From Bacteroidales bacterium (lineage in GTDB: Bacteria; Bacteroidota; Bacteroidia; Bacteroidales; Paludibacteraceae), in the NCBI GenBank assembly GCA_012518275.1, contig JAAYSS010000033.1, forward strand, positions 1-44,578: a DNA stretch of 44,578 nucleotides, in the 5' to 3' direction. The notes under the pieces are model-generated. The model had not been told where the DNA came from and did no database searches. It saw nothing but the letters and a program-made list of their open reading frames with translations. Both the position numbers and the translations under genes were made by a program. Positions within the stretch are counted from its first letter, which is position 1; every line of letters starts with the position of its first letter. Positions 34,689 through 42,933 of this stretch are shown one piece after another.

Positions 34689-36020
34689 ATGAAACTCTGG
34701 GAAAAATCAACAAAAGTCGATGAGAAAATCGAGCAATTCACAGTCGGGAAAGACCGTGAAATGGATTTGTATTTAGCTAAATACGATGTATTAGGGTCTT
34801 TAGCGCACATTGCGATGTTGGAATCGGTCGGATTGCTTAAAAAAGATGAGCTGGAAGTTTTAACTGCCGAATTAAGAAACATTTACCAAATTGCCGAACA
34901 AAAAGAATTTAGGATTGAAGATGGCGTGGAAGACGTTCATTCTCAAGTAGAATTAATATTGACACGCAAGTTAGGTGATGTCGGAAAGAAAATTCACAGC
35001 GGGCGTTCACGAAATGACCAAGTGCTTGTTGATTTGAAGCTTTATACTCGCGCCGAGATTGAAAAAACAGTAAAAGCCGTTTCTGCCCTGTTTGATGTTT
35101 TGATGGAGCAAAGTAACCGTTACAAAAACGTGCTAATGCCCGGTTACACGCACCTTCAAATTGCCATGCCGTCGTCGTTTGGGCTTTGGTTCGGTGCATA
35201 TGCCGAGAGTTTGGCAGATGACCTTCAACTCTTGCTTTCCGCTTGGAAAATCACCAATCGAAATCCGCTCGGCTCGGCTGCCGGATACGGCTCGTCGTTT
35301 CCGCTTAATCGGCAAATGACAACCGAACTGCTCGGTTTCGACACGATGAACTACAACGTGATTTACGCTCAGATGGGACGCGGAAAGATGGAACGGGTAG
35401 TTGCTACTGCGTTAGCAGGCGTGGCTGCCACCATTGCCAAGTTGGCTTTTGATGCCTGCCTGTTCACTTCGCAAAATTTCAATTTTATCAAACTCCCCGA
35501 TGAATTTACCACCGGTTCGAGCATCATGCCGCACAAGAAAAATCCCGATGTGTTTGAACTGACGCGCGCCAAATGCAATAAAATTCAAGCTATACCACAG
35601 CAGATTACGCTTATCACGAACAACCTTCCGTCGGGCTATTTTAGAGATTTGCAACTAATTAAAGAAGTATTCGTACCCGCTTTTGAAGAACTTCACGACT
35701 GCCTTGAAATGACCGCGATGATGATGGTACGGATTGAAGTAAATAAGAGCATTCTTGATGATTCAAAATACGATTATCTTTTTAGTGTTGAAGAAGTTAA
35801 CCGTCTTGTCTTGGAAGGGATGCCTTTCAGGGATGCGTACAAAAAGGTTGGTTTAGAGATTGAAGCCGGGAATTTTAAACCTGAAAAAAATATCCGCCAC
35901 ACGCACGAAGGGAGCATCGGGAATCTCTGCAACGAGCAAATTCGCGCATACAAGGAAAGCGTGGAAAAAGAGTTTAATTTTGAAAAGGTAACCGAAGCAA
36001 TCAGGAAACTTATTGAATAA
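34689..36020 (+). CDS. argH: Argininosuccinate lyase
   Basis: A 443-residue lyase of the fumarase/aspartase superfamily. GSSIMPHKKNPDVFE is the signature loop with the catalytic serine. HSGRSRNDQV and PGYTHLQIAMPSSFG are the other two conserved regions. It makes arginine and fumarate from argininosuccinate, the last step of arginine synthesis. It is slightly shorter than the usual 455-460 residues. It ends the pyrE operon, convergent with the ComF-like gene 6 nt away. Confidence 0.95.
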   Translation: MKLWEKSTKVDEKIEQFTVGKDREMDLYLAKYDVLGSLAHIAMLESVGLLKKDELEVLTAELRNIYQIAEQKEFRIEDGVEDVHSQVELILTRKLGDVGKKIHSGRSRNDQVLVDLKLYTRAEIEKTVKAVSALFDVLMEQSNRYKNVLMPGYTHLQIAMPSSFGLWFGAYAESLADDLQLLLSAWKITNRNPLGSAAGYGSSFPLNRQMTTELLGFDTMNYNVIYAQMGRGKMERVVATALAGVAATIAKLAFDACLFTSQNFNFIKLPDEFTTGSSIMPHKKNPDVFELTRAKCNKIQAIPQQITLITNNLPSGYFRDLQLIKEVFVPAFEELHDCLEMTAMMMVRIEVNKSILDDSKYDYLFSVEEVNRLVLEGMPFRDAYKKVGLEIEAGNFKPEKNIRHTHEGSIGNLCNEQIRAYKESVEKEFNFEKVTEAIRKLIE

Positions 36021-36026
36021 GAGGAC

Positions 36027-36716
36027 CTACATTGACACGGCAAGGGTAAAAACGCTGACTTTCACATCTTCGGCTTGTTGCAATGCATGGGTACAAGCTT
36101 CAAGGGTAGAGCCGGTTGTCAGCACATCATCCACCAGCAAAACGTGCTTCCCTGCTATCGCATCGGGATTTCGCAAGTCAAATATCCCGCGTGTATTCTC
36201 AAATCGCTCATACACCGATTTCTTGGTTTGCGTGGCACTTTCCAGTTTTCGGTACAGGTTACCCATGTGCATCGGTTTTTCCATGATTTCTGAAAGTCCT
36301 TTCCCGATTTGGTCGCTTTGATTATAGCCCCGCTTCGCCTGTTTCTTTTTATGCAGCGGAACCGGAACTATCATATCAATTGACTGAAACTCATCCGAGT
36401 TTAGCAAATCTGCACCCGCATATTTTCCCAAAACAACACCTATTTCTTTGTTGCCGCGGTATTTTAACTCGTGAATTAACTTCTGAAAGTCAGAACCTTT
36501 CTGAAAAAAGAAGTAAGCGCTCGCGTACGCGATATCTACTTTTCCCCAAAAACGTTTTTCCACCGGATTATCCTTTTGCAGGTGGTAGTTTGTTTTCGGC
36601 ATCTTGTTGAAGCACGTCATGCAAAGCTGTTGCTCGCCCGTTACCAAGTCTTCACCGCAAATCAAGCACAGATTCGGGAAAAACAGATTCAGCAAATGAT
36701 TCAACAGTCCCGCCAT
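36027..36716 (-). CDS. ComF-family phosphoribosyltransferase-like protein
   Basis: A 229-residue protein. Two CxxC pairs near the N-terminus (CLICGEDLVTGEQQLCMTC) form a zinc-binding knuckle. The PRTase domain has VPVPLHKKKQAKRGYNQS and the PRPP-binding loop VLLVDDVLTTGSTLEAC. Relatives (ComFC, GntX) act in natural transformation or DNA uptake, but the family is also present in non-competent bacteria. It begins 3 nt after dgkA ends, on the same strand. Confidence 0.9.
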   Translation of the reverse strand: MAGLLNHLLNLFFPNLCLICGEDLVTGEQQLCMTCFNKMPKTNYHLQKDNPVEKRFWGKVDIAYASAYFFFQKGSDFQKLIHELKYRGNKEIGVVLGKYAGADLLNSDEFQSIDMIVPVPLHKKKQAKRGYNQSDQIGKGLSEIMEKPMHMGNLYRKLESATQTKKSVYERFENTRGIFDLRNPDAIAGKHVLLVDDVLTTGSTLEACTHALQQAEDVKVSVFTLAVSM

Positions 36717-36719
36717 TTT

Positions 36720-37079
36720 TTATACTATCCATTGAATTAATTTCGGCAAAAAAATAATCACGCCGACAACTACCGAAATGCATGCCGCAATCAGCACGGC
36801 GCCCGCGGCAATGTCTTTTACCTTCCCGGCAACGGGGTCTTTTTGCGACGAAACTTTATCTACCAGCAACTCAATAGCCGTGTTGAACATTTCGGCGCTG
36901 AAAACCAAGCCCATGCAAAGCAAGGCGACAATCCATTCCAAAGGTGATATTTTCAGCAAAAAACCCGCAACAATTACCAAAACAGCCACGCCGGCATGAA
37001 TTTTCATATTGGCTTCCGTGGAAAAAACCGAGCGGATGCCCTGCCACGCGTACCCGAAGCTTTTTATCAGTCTGCTCAT
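36720..37079 (-). CDS. dgkA: Integral-membrane diacylglycerol kinase
   Basis: A 119-residue, three-helix membrane kinase. FSTEANMKIHAGVAV leads into helix 1; FSAEMFNTAIELLVDKVS contains the conserved Glu-Asn active-site region; a third helix closes the protein. It phosphorylates diacylglycerol or undecaprenol to recycle lipid carriers. It is in one transcription unit with the ComF-like gene. It is unrelated in sequence to the soluble kinase at 3726-4616. Confidence 0.92.
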   Translation of the reverse strand: MSRLIKSFGYAWQGIRSVFSTEANMKIHAGVAVLVIVAGFLLKISPLEWIVALLCMGLVFSAEMFNTAIELLVDKVSSQKDPVAGKVKDIAAGAVLIAACISVVVGVIIFLPKLIQWIV

Positions 37080-37231
37080 ACGATTTCTATTCTTTTCTGC
37101 AAATGTATAAAAAATTCTTTATAAGTTGTGAAAAACCATAGATTTACTTACCGTACGGTAGTTCATCGGATTTGCTAAAAAATCGGTGAGAATGGAGCGA
37201 GAATTTTATAATCCGAAACTTTATTTAATGA

Positions 37232-37286
37232 CGGATTTCAAATCCGAGATGAATGACTACGAGATTGTAAATCCCGCTGGACGGGT
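37232..37286 (+). repeat. 55-bp dispersed repeat, copy A
   Basis: CGGATTTCAAATCCGAGATGA is followed by ten variable bases, then GATTGTAAATCCC and TGGACGGGT. The first 15 bases are a perfect palindrome (CGGATTT-C-AAATCCG). Copy B at 41908-41962 has the same length, order and orientation. (First segment spans 37232-37252.). Confidence 0.7.
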
Positions 37287-37452
37287 AGTACTTGGCTTAC
37301 CAAGAAACCCGTGTTGACTAGGTTAATATAATTATTAATTAAGCACTGAACTGAAATTAGTTTATATTATTCGTTAGATTAGAACATCATCATTTCTAAC
37401 CCTCTGTCATTCGAACATAACTATAAAATACACTATAAGCAGTTCGGCAATC

Positions 37453-37601
37453 GGGACTGTCTCAAAAGTCTACTTGAACACAAATTACACAAGTTTCGCA
37501 AACACACAAACCGTAATGCGCTTAATATAAGCAACATAAAAAATGATTTTTGTGTAAATTCATGCATTTTATGTTTTGATAATTTCTTTTGAGACAGCCC
37601 C
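37453..37601. mobile_element. 149-bp MITE-like element
   Basis: The ends are GGGACTGTCTCAAAAG (37453-37468) and its inverted copy CTTTTGAGACAGCCCC (37586-37601), 15 of 16 bases matching. AATC flanks both sides (37449-37452 and 37602-37605) as a 4-bp target duplication. There is no coding capacity. It is a non-autonomous element that would need the transposase of a related insertion sequence; the family is not determined here. Confidence 0.75.
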
Positions 37602-37738
37602 AATCCCCGCGGGGGGATGGTTAGAAAACATAAAAAACAACCTAAACTATTTATCAATTTAACACTTATAATGATTTTTTATTTGCTTATTTAAGAGCAG
37701 ACGAGGATGTTGTCTCAGCTCTTTTCCCTGTTTATTGT

Positions 37739-40198
37739 TTATTTTACCACCAGCTGCTGCCGATACGTTTTTCTGTCTTTGATTACATGCACGTAGTAGA
37801 ATCCGGAAGTAACGCCCGATAAATCCAGCTGATATTTAGCCTTGTCTGTGGTTACCTGTTTGACTAAGCCGAGGGGCGACCAGAGCTGAATTAGGTAACT
37901 TCCCGTTATATTAGTAAGCGAAACCGGGACATCCAGATTCTCCGGCTGCCTATCGGTCAGGCTCACGGTTACTATGTTTGATGCGGGGTTAGGCACAAGA
38001 TTTATGCTCCTTCCTCCAACAATTTCGATTATGCTAAATTCTTCCCGACTCCACCCGCATTCACCGTTGTACTGGAGGGAAACAGTATAGTTTCCCGGTT
38101 CGGATCTGCTGAAACTTATCTTTTTTCCTGTAAACACTTGGGGCAGCGTAAAAGGCTCGTCGGGATATATCTTCCACCTGTAATCGGAAGGATTGGTAGA
38201 TTCACCCTTAGCATAGAGCCAATAGTTCATACCGGTATAACCGTAAGAAACGGCACTTCCCACGGTGCCCGGCGCCTGCGGATCAACGGGACAGAGCAGA
38301 ACATTCGGCACCTGTGTGCCAATAAACACTCCGTCTTTATTTAATCTTATTATACTATTTCTTCCTACGGTAATGTACGCCTGAACAACAGCCAGAAACC
38401 CAGAAGAATTAGGCGACCGCGCCAACGTAATGGAAGGGGTTCCCTGTCCACTGACAATATTTAACCCGATAATCCTCCAAGACACCGAAGCTCCCTTAGG
38501 AAAATTGGTAATAGCATAAGTGCCTTGGTCGCAGATGGTGGAGGGACCGGAGATGCGGGGGGCTACGGCTTTAACGGCGGCATAAGCGTCTACAAGACCG
38601 TAACCCATCTCTTGATGCCAGGTGCCATTTGGTCTCCCTGACGTAGTGAAATAAGGATAACCACCGACTTTTTGAGCTGTCTGTTCTATTATATCTCTCA
38701 CTTGTTGTCCGGTAAGGTCGGGACGAACAGAGAGCATAAGGGCGGCGACTCCAGCTACGTGAGGAGTAGCAGCGGAAGTGCCGTTAAATAAAGAAGTATA
38801 ATCTCTGTTACTTATATCTGAACCCTGTTGTGGAGGATTATAACCTGCATTCCCATGAATATCCGTTGTATATATCTTTACACCTGGAGCAACAATATCC
38901 AATTGTGAACCAAAATTACTCCCCCACCATTTTTCTTCGTCGCAACTAACTCCTAAAGGATCTGCACTTACACCCGGATTGGTTTCCAAAACATTAGAAC
39001 TGCTCCGTTTACGTTCTCCGCACTGACTCATTGCGCCTATTGCTAATATAGATGGATTACTGTTTGCCGGATAACTAATTGAAGAATTAAAATTACCTGC
39101 AGCAAAAATAACTATACATCCACGACCTTGCCTACCTTGTGTTAAAGCATTATTTATTTCTGCATCAAGCAAAGGTATAACATGATTTTGCCTCCATGAA
39201 CAACTGACGACGTCTGCATTACTGACAGCCCAAGCATGATACATTGCAGATACAGTCCAGTCGTCGTCCCATATTTCTCGTCCATTCTGGGTATATGTAA
39301 CTCTTATAGGAATAATTCCACAATGCGGTGCTACACCTATTGTCCCAATTGTATTATTTACAGATCCAATAATGCCGGCACAACAAGTGCCATGCGCATC
39401 GTTTCCGGTACAATTACCATTAGCTCCGCCTACAGTTCCATCTGTAGCATCAAATCCCAATAACAAATTATTAGCTAAATCCGGATGTGATAAGTCAACA
39501 CCTTGATCAATTACTGCAATTCTAATGTTATTATCTCCTCGTGTTATGCTCCAAACTTCGGGGGCATTTATATCTATTCCCGACGTACCATTGTTTTGTC
39601 CTGTATTGTTAAGTCCCCATTGATTTGGATAAAAGGGATTTTGTATTCCTTCAAAGCTTGTAAAAGAGGGTTGTGATATTTCAAAAAAACCTGATTCAAA
39701 TAGTTTATTAGCTATAGTTATTGAATTCCCATCCAATAAAGTAATAAGAAAGGAATTAGCTTCAGAGCCAAGTTTTCTGAATGATTCATAACTAATATTC
39801 AATTTTTGGAGTATACCAGACAAGCTATTGCCTGATTTTATTTTGACCATGATTTTATCTGTAGGAATCAATATACTCCCTTTGTTATTTTTCAACGATT
39901 GATTTATATATTTTATACTTTTATTACTACGCAGCATCGAAAGAGTTCTTTCTTCTTCTCTATTAAATTTTACAACTATTCGGGCAGGAGTTCTTTGTTC
40001 GTTTTTAATGTCAGAGAATAAGTTGAGTTGATTTTTCAAACTAATATCCGGCTCTTTTAAGAACTTGATTTGAAATAAACTATCTGTTTCCACAAAATAT
40101 TCTTTTTCTCCATTCGGATGATATATAAATATATTCTGGCTATTAAGCACTTGTAATGTAATTAAAAATACCAATGAGATAAAAATCTTTTTTTTCAT
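37739..40198 (-). CDS. T9SS-exported subtilisin-like serine protease (S8)
   Basis: An 819-residue secreted protease. After the signal peptide (about 1-20) comes a propeptide-like region to about 185. The S8 catalytic triad is D231 (AVIDQGVDLSHPDL), H269 (NDAHGTCCAGI) and S475 (FNGTSAATPHVAG), with the oxyanion Asn369 in AAGN. Beta-rich modules follow (about 545-740). The end (LVPNPASNIVTV to YRQQLVVK) is a type A sorting domain for type IX export. All catalytic residues are intact, so it should be active at the cell surface. Its ATG overlaps the stop of the upstream lipoprotein gene (ATGA), so the two are translationally coupled. Confidence 0.93.
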   Translation of the reverse strand: MKKKIFISLVFLITLQVLNSQNIFIYHPNGEKEYFVETDSLFQIKFLKEPDISLKNQLNLFSDIKNEQRTPARIVVKFNREEERTLSMLRSNKSIKYINQSLKNNKGSILIPTDKIMVKIKSGNSLSGILQKLNISYESFRKLGSEANSFLITLLDGNSITIANKLFESGFFEISQPSFTSFEGIQNPFYPNQWGLNNTGQNNGTSGIDINAPEVWSITRGDNNIRIAVIDQGVDLSHPDLANNLLLGFDATDGTVGGANGNCTGNDAHGTCCAGIIGSVNNTIGTIGVAPHCGIIPIRVTYTQNGREIWDDDWTVSAMYHAWAVSNADVVSCSWRQNHVIPLLDAEINNALTQGRQGRGCIVIFAAGNFNSSISYPANSNPSILAIGAMSQCGERKRSSSNVLETNPGVSADPLGVSCDEEKWWGSNFGSQLDIVAPGVKIYTTDIHGNAGYNPPQQGSDISNRDYTSLFNGTSAATPHVAGVAALMLSVRPDLTGQQVRDIIEQTAQKVGGYPYFTTSGRPNGTWHQEMGYGLVDAYAAVKAVAPRISGPSTICDQGTYAITNFPKGASVSWRIIGLNIVSGQGTPSITLARSPNSSGFLAVVQAYITVGRNSIIRLNKDGVFIGTQVPNVLLCPVDPQAPGTVGSAVSYGYTGMNYWLYAKGESTNPSDYRWKIYPDEPFTLPQVFTGKKISFSRSEPGNYTVSLQYNGECGWSREEFSIIEIVGGRSINLVPNPASNIVTVSLTDRQPENLDVPVSLTNITGSYLIQLWSPLGLVKQVTTDKAKYQLDLSGVTSGFYYVHVIKDRKTYRQQLVVK

Positions 40199-40689
40199 AA
40201 CTGTTGAATTTTAAGTGATTTTAAAGATATATCAAACGTAGAATACATAGCATCGGTTGTAAATTTTGTATTTACAAAATCTCCAGAGAAAGATATATAT
40301 AAACCGCTTTGAGGAATATTCCATTTTTCTATATCCGCTATCGGGAAATTGCAGAAGTTTCCATATTCATGTCCCTGATTATTAATTCTTAATCTTTTAT
40401 AAATCAAATAATTTGCCGAAATAGAATTTGGATCATATATTATATATTCTATCTCTTCATTTTGAGAATATCGTTTAATTATTTCACTTTCTTTTGTATG
40501 TGCTAAATTAAACAAGAGAATGTCTCTTTTCTTTATTTCTCCGTCAATAGGATGATTAACAGAACTATTACATCTTTGATAAACTACATTTACATCAATG
40601 TAGTCAATTAAATTTTCCCTCTCGCACCCCATTCCTCCAATCAGCAAAAACAGGGCGAATAGGGTAAATAAAAATGTTTTTGTTTTCAT
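40195..40689 (-). CDS. Lipoprotein coupled to the subtilase
   Basis: A 164-residue lipoprotein. The signal peptide ends in the lipobox IGGMGC (Cys22). The rest is a mixed alpha/beta body without a family I recognise. Its signal-peptide DNA is almost identical to that of the broken lipoprotein gene at 41099-41669 (about 60 bp), which shows a recent duplication or gene conversion. The last 4 nt overlap the protease start. The fixed coupling suggests it serves the protease: as an inhibitor protecting the cell, a chaperone, or a surface partner. That role is inference. Confidence 0.75.
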   Translation of the reverse strand: MKTKTFLFTLFALFLLIGGMGCERENLIDYIDVNVVYQRCNSSVNHPIDGEIKKRDILLFNLAHTKESEIIKRYSQNEEIEYIIYDPNSISANYLIYKRLRINNQGHEYGNFCNFPIADIEKWNIPQSGLYISFSGDFVNTKFTTDAMYSTFDISLKSLKIQQL

Positions 40690-40884
40690 ATTTCTTCATT
40701 TTTATACTTAAAAATTCGGTTTATATATTCTTTTTATCGCTTGCAAACAAAGGTTGCAAACGGTATTTTGGCTGGGCGGAGTATCGGTATTCATAAAGCT
40801 GTGTTTCATCAGATTAAATTACGACGTGAAGATATAAAAAATAAATGAATACATCCACAATAAATTGTTAAATAACCGTCCCGC

Positions 40885-41097
40885 TCATTCTTTTTTAATT
40901 GCTTCGCAACACACCATTCGCAGAATGGCGCGAGCGGAAGGCATTACTTTTATTTTTGATACTCCTCTCCTGTGTTTTTTCAGCAGCTGGTTTTGTTGCA
41001 AAGCGTCTCTATTCGGAAAGAACCTTGTCTCCACCTGCCCGTATATACCTAAAATAAAAGTGGATAGGAATATTGCTGTAAATATCGTCTTTTTCAT
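40885..41097 (-). pseudogene. Truncated secreted protein, probable 5' remnant of a second T9SS protease gene
   Basis: A 70-residue ORF with a clean signal peptide (MKKTIFTAIFLSTFILGIYG) and a short tail that starts VETRFFPNRDALQQNQLLKK, then KIKVMPSAR. A start resembling RFFPN...MPS is how I remember several long T9SS-secreted Bacteroidota proteases beginning; after MPS the reading becomes unlike anything known and stops. It starts 1 nt after the end of the frameshifted lipoprotein gene, the same arrangement as the intact lipoprotein-protease pair downstream. I read it as the stub of a deleted protease gene. It could also be a genuine small secreted peptide. Confidence 0.45.
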
Positions 41098-41098
41098 T

Positions 41099-41669
41099 TT
41101 ATTGAATTTTAAAATTAATTCTGAGATTTAGTTTAACAGATTGATTTTTACTATTTACAACATAGTCAAATTGGGTGTTTATGGAGGTATAGTAGTCCCC
41201 TTTAGATAGTATGTTTCTACTTTCATTCATGCAGAGTGGATAGTCCGGTTGATTGCTTTCTGTTAGTCGCCAAGGACAATTTAATAGCCTAATTTCATTA
41301 GGAGCTATTGTTATTTCCTGTGGCGTCAAACTAAACTCACACCATATTCCGGCCCAAGGCTTTCCCATATCAGTATTATCCTTTTTGTACACCCTATAAA
41401 AATCATTATTCACAAAATGAGTTGGTACAGAAATAGGATTTCGATAGAAATTTTGTATTGAGAAATTGAAAGTAAAGTTTTCTCCTTCTTTAAAGACGGT
41501 CGCCGGTTCCCCTTTCTCGTTTAACAGGCAAAATTTAAAGACAAGATTATCTATTTCCTTTTCAATAATTGTCGAGTTGGTGTCTGCATCCAATGTTCTC
41601 TCACACCCCCATTCCTCCTATCAGCAAAAACAGGGCGAATAGGGTAAATAAAAACGTTTTTGTTTTCAT
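41099..41669 (-). pseudogene. Frameshifted lipoprotein gene, paralogous signal peptide
   Basis: An ATG at 41669 opens MKTKTFLFTLFALFLLIGGM, the same signal as the intact lipoprotein at 40195-40689. At 41606-41610 there are five G residues (reverse strand) where the intact gene has four. The extra base turns GMGCER into GMGV-stop. Removing one G restores GMGCERTLDADTNSTIIEKE and joins the 164-residue body, which reads open from 41593 to 41099. The body has beta-rich, Ig-like character (FNFSIQNFYRNPISVPTHF) and differs from the other lipoprotein. It may be a fresh pseudogene, a phase-variable gene switched off by slippage in the G tract, or a sequencing error. Confidence 0.75.
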
Positions 41670-42090
41670 AAGCATTCTGTTTTTAGAGTTAATAAAAATG
41701 GCCTTGTATATATAAGATGGTTTTTACCCCCGAAACGCAACATCTGCCGTGTTAAACTTTCTTAAATATGCGCCGTAAATATAAGACTAATAAAGAGAAA
41801 AAGCAAGCGGAAAAAGATGTTATAAAGTAGGTTTTAGAGCTTTTAATCAAGGAGACGTGTTAAAAGAATTTAAAAAAAGCACGGGTTACGGGCCCACCCA
41901 AGCGGAGCGGATTTCAAATCCAAGATGAGCGGAAAAGGGATTATAAATTCCATTGGACGGGTGCAACCACTCGTTACATCTTAGTTACAAAGCCACGCCA
42001 AAACAGCTGCTGCACCAAATATAACTCCGAGCCAAAACAGTTTTTTTAATAGATTTTGGTTGATAACCGAACCACTCGGGGTGCGATTAT
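41670..42090. other. Intergenic stretch before the sdhAB operon
   Basis: About 420 nt. It holds copy B of the 55-bp repeat and no gene I can support. A short GCACGGGTTACGGGCCCACC stretch (about 41879-41898) precedes the repeat. Confidence 0.5.
41908..41962 (+). repeat. 55-bp dispersed repeat, copy B
   Basis: CGGATTTCAAATCC-AAGATGA, nine or ten variable bases, GGATTATAAATTCC and TGGACGGGT line up without gaps with copy A at 37232-37286. The two copies lie in direct orientation on either side of the subtilase/lipoprotein locus. Confidence 0.7.
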
Positions 42091-42125
42091 AAAAAAGGCA
42101 CGAGTTAAAAACCCGCGCCTTTTAA
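42091..42125 (-). terminator. Intrinsic terminator of the succinate dehydrogenase operon
   Basis: On the reverse strand AAAAGGCGCGGG pairs with CTCGTGCCTTTT (12 bp with two G-T pairs) and a T-run follows. It lies 15 nt after the stop of the Fe-S subunit gene. Confidence 0.8.
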
Positions 42126-42139
42126 AATTCAATTAAAAT

Positions 42140-42895
42140 TTAATCTTTAAACTTAGCACTAATAAACTCTCTATTCAATCGTGCAATATGCGTAATAGAA
42201 ACATTTTTCGGACATTCGGCTTCGCATGCCCCGGTATTGGTGCAGTTACCGAATCCGAGTTCATCCATTTTCGACAGCATCACCTTTGCACGACGGGCAG
42301 CTTCTACCTTGCCCTGTGGCAATAAAGCAAGCTGACTTACTTTGGCTGAAACGAACAGCATAGCCGATCCGTTTTTGCAAGCAGCCACGCAAGCCCCGCA
42401 ACCAATACAGGATGCGGCATCCATTGCTTCGTCAGCATCCGCTTTTGGGATTGGAATAGCATTTGCATCAGGAACGCCGCCGGTATTTACCGAAATGAAA
42501 CCGCCGGCTTGAATAATTTTATCAAATGCACCGCGGTCCACCATCAAATCTTTGATAATGGGGAACCCTGCCGAGCGCCACGGTTCTATCGTAATCGTAT
42601 CACCGTCTTTGAAGTTGCGCATATGAAGTTGGCACGTTGTAATTTCCCCGTCAGGTCCGTGCGGATGCCCGTTGATGTACAAGCCACACATACCACAGAT
42701 ACCTTCACGGCAATCATGGTCATACGCCACCGGCTCTTTATGTTCATTAATCAGTTGCTCATTCAAGATGTCCATCATTTCCAAAAATGAGCAGTCGGGT
42801 GAAATCCCGTTTAATTTATAAGTCTCGAAAGCGCCTTTCGCCTTCGGACCAGCTTGACGCCATACTTTCAGCGTGAGATTTAATGTTTTTTCCAT
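42140..42895 (-). CDS. sdhB: Succinate dehydrogenase/fumarate reductase iron-sulfur subunit
   Basis: A 251-residue Fe-S protein read from the ATG at 42895; an upstream in-frame start adds 9 unconserved residues. [13 protein letters not shown] with a later CQLH binds the [2Fe-2S] cluster. [11 protein letters not shown] and [13 protein letters not shown] bind the [4Fe-4S] and [3Fe-4S] clusters. It passes electrons between the flavoprotein and the membrane cytochrome b. In anaerobic Bacteroidales the complex usually runs as fumarate reductase and feeds the succinate/propionate route that also uses mutA at the other end of this window. It follows the flavoprotein gene by 38 nt. Confidence 0.95.
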   Translation of the reverse strand: MEKTLNLTLKVWRQAGPKAKGAFETYKLNGISPDCSFLEMMDILNEQLINEHKEPVAYDHDCREGICGMCGLYINGHPHGPDGEITTCQLHMRNFKDGDTITIEPWRSAGFPIIKDLMVDRGAFDKIIQAGGFISVNTGGVPDANAIPIPKADADEAMDAASCIGCGACVAACKNGSAMLFVSAKVSQLALLPQGKVEAARRAKVMLSKMDELGFGNCTNTGACEAECPKNVSITHIARLNREFISAKFKD

Positions 42896-42933
42896 ATCTT
42901 TTAATAGTGAACGAGTAAACAAGTTACAGCCTT

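Larger units (their letters stand above)
37080..37738. other. Intergenic stretch between dgkA and the T9SS subtilase
   Basis: About 660 nt without a supportable gene. It contains copy A of the 55-bp repeat (37232-37286), the MITE-like element (37453-37601) and a 10-bp CCCCGCGGGG palindrome (37605-37614). A six-base AAGAGC/GCTCTT pair near 37690-37722 could be a weak terminator for the subtilase but lacks a T-run. Confidence 0.55.

Noticed and set aside
37433-37657. 74-residue reverse ORF downstream of the protease
   Set aside because: It spans the whole MITE-like element and its target duplications, so it cannot be an ancestral gene.
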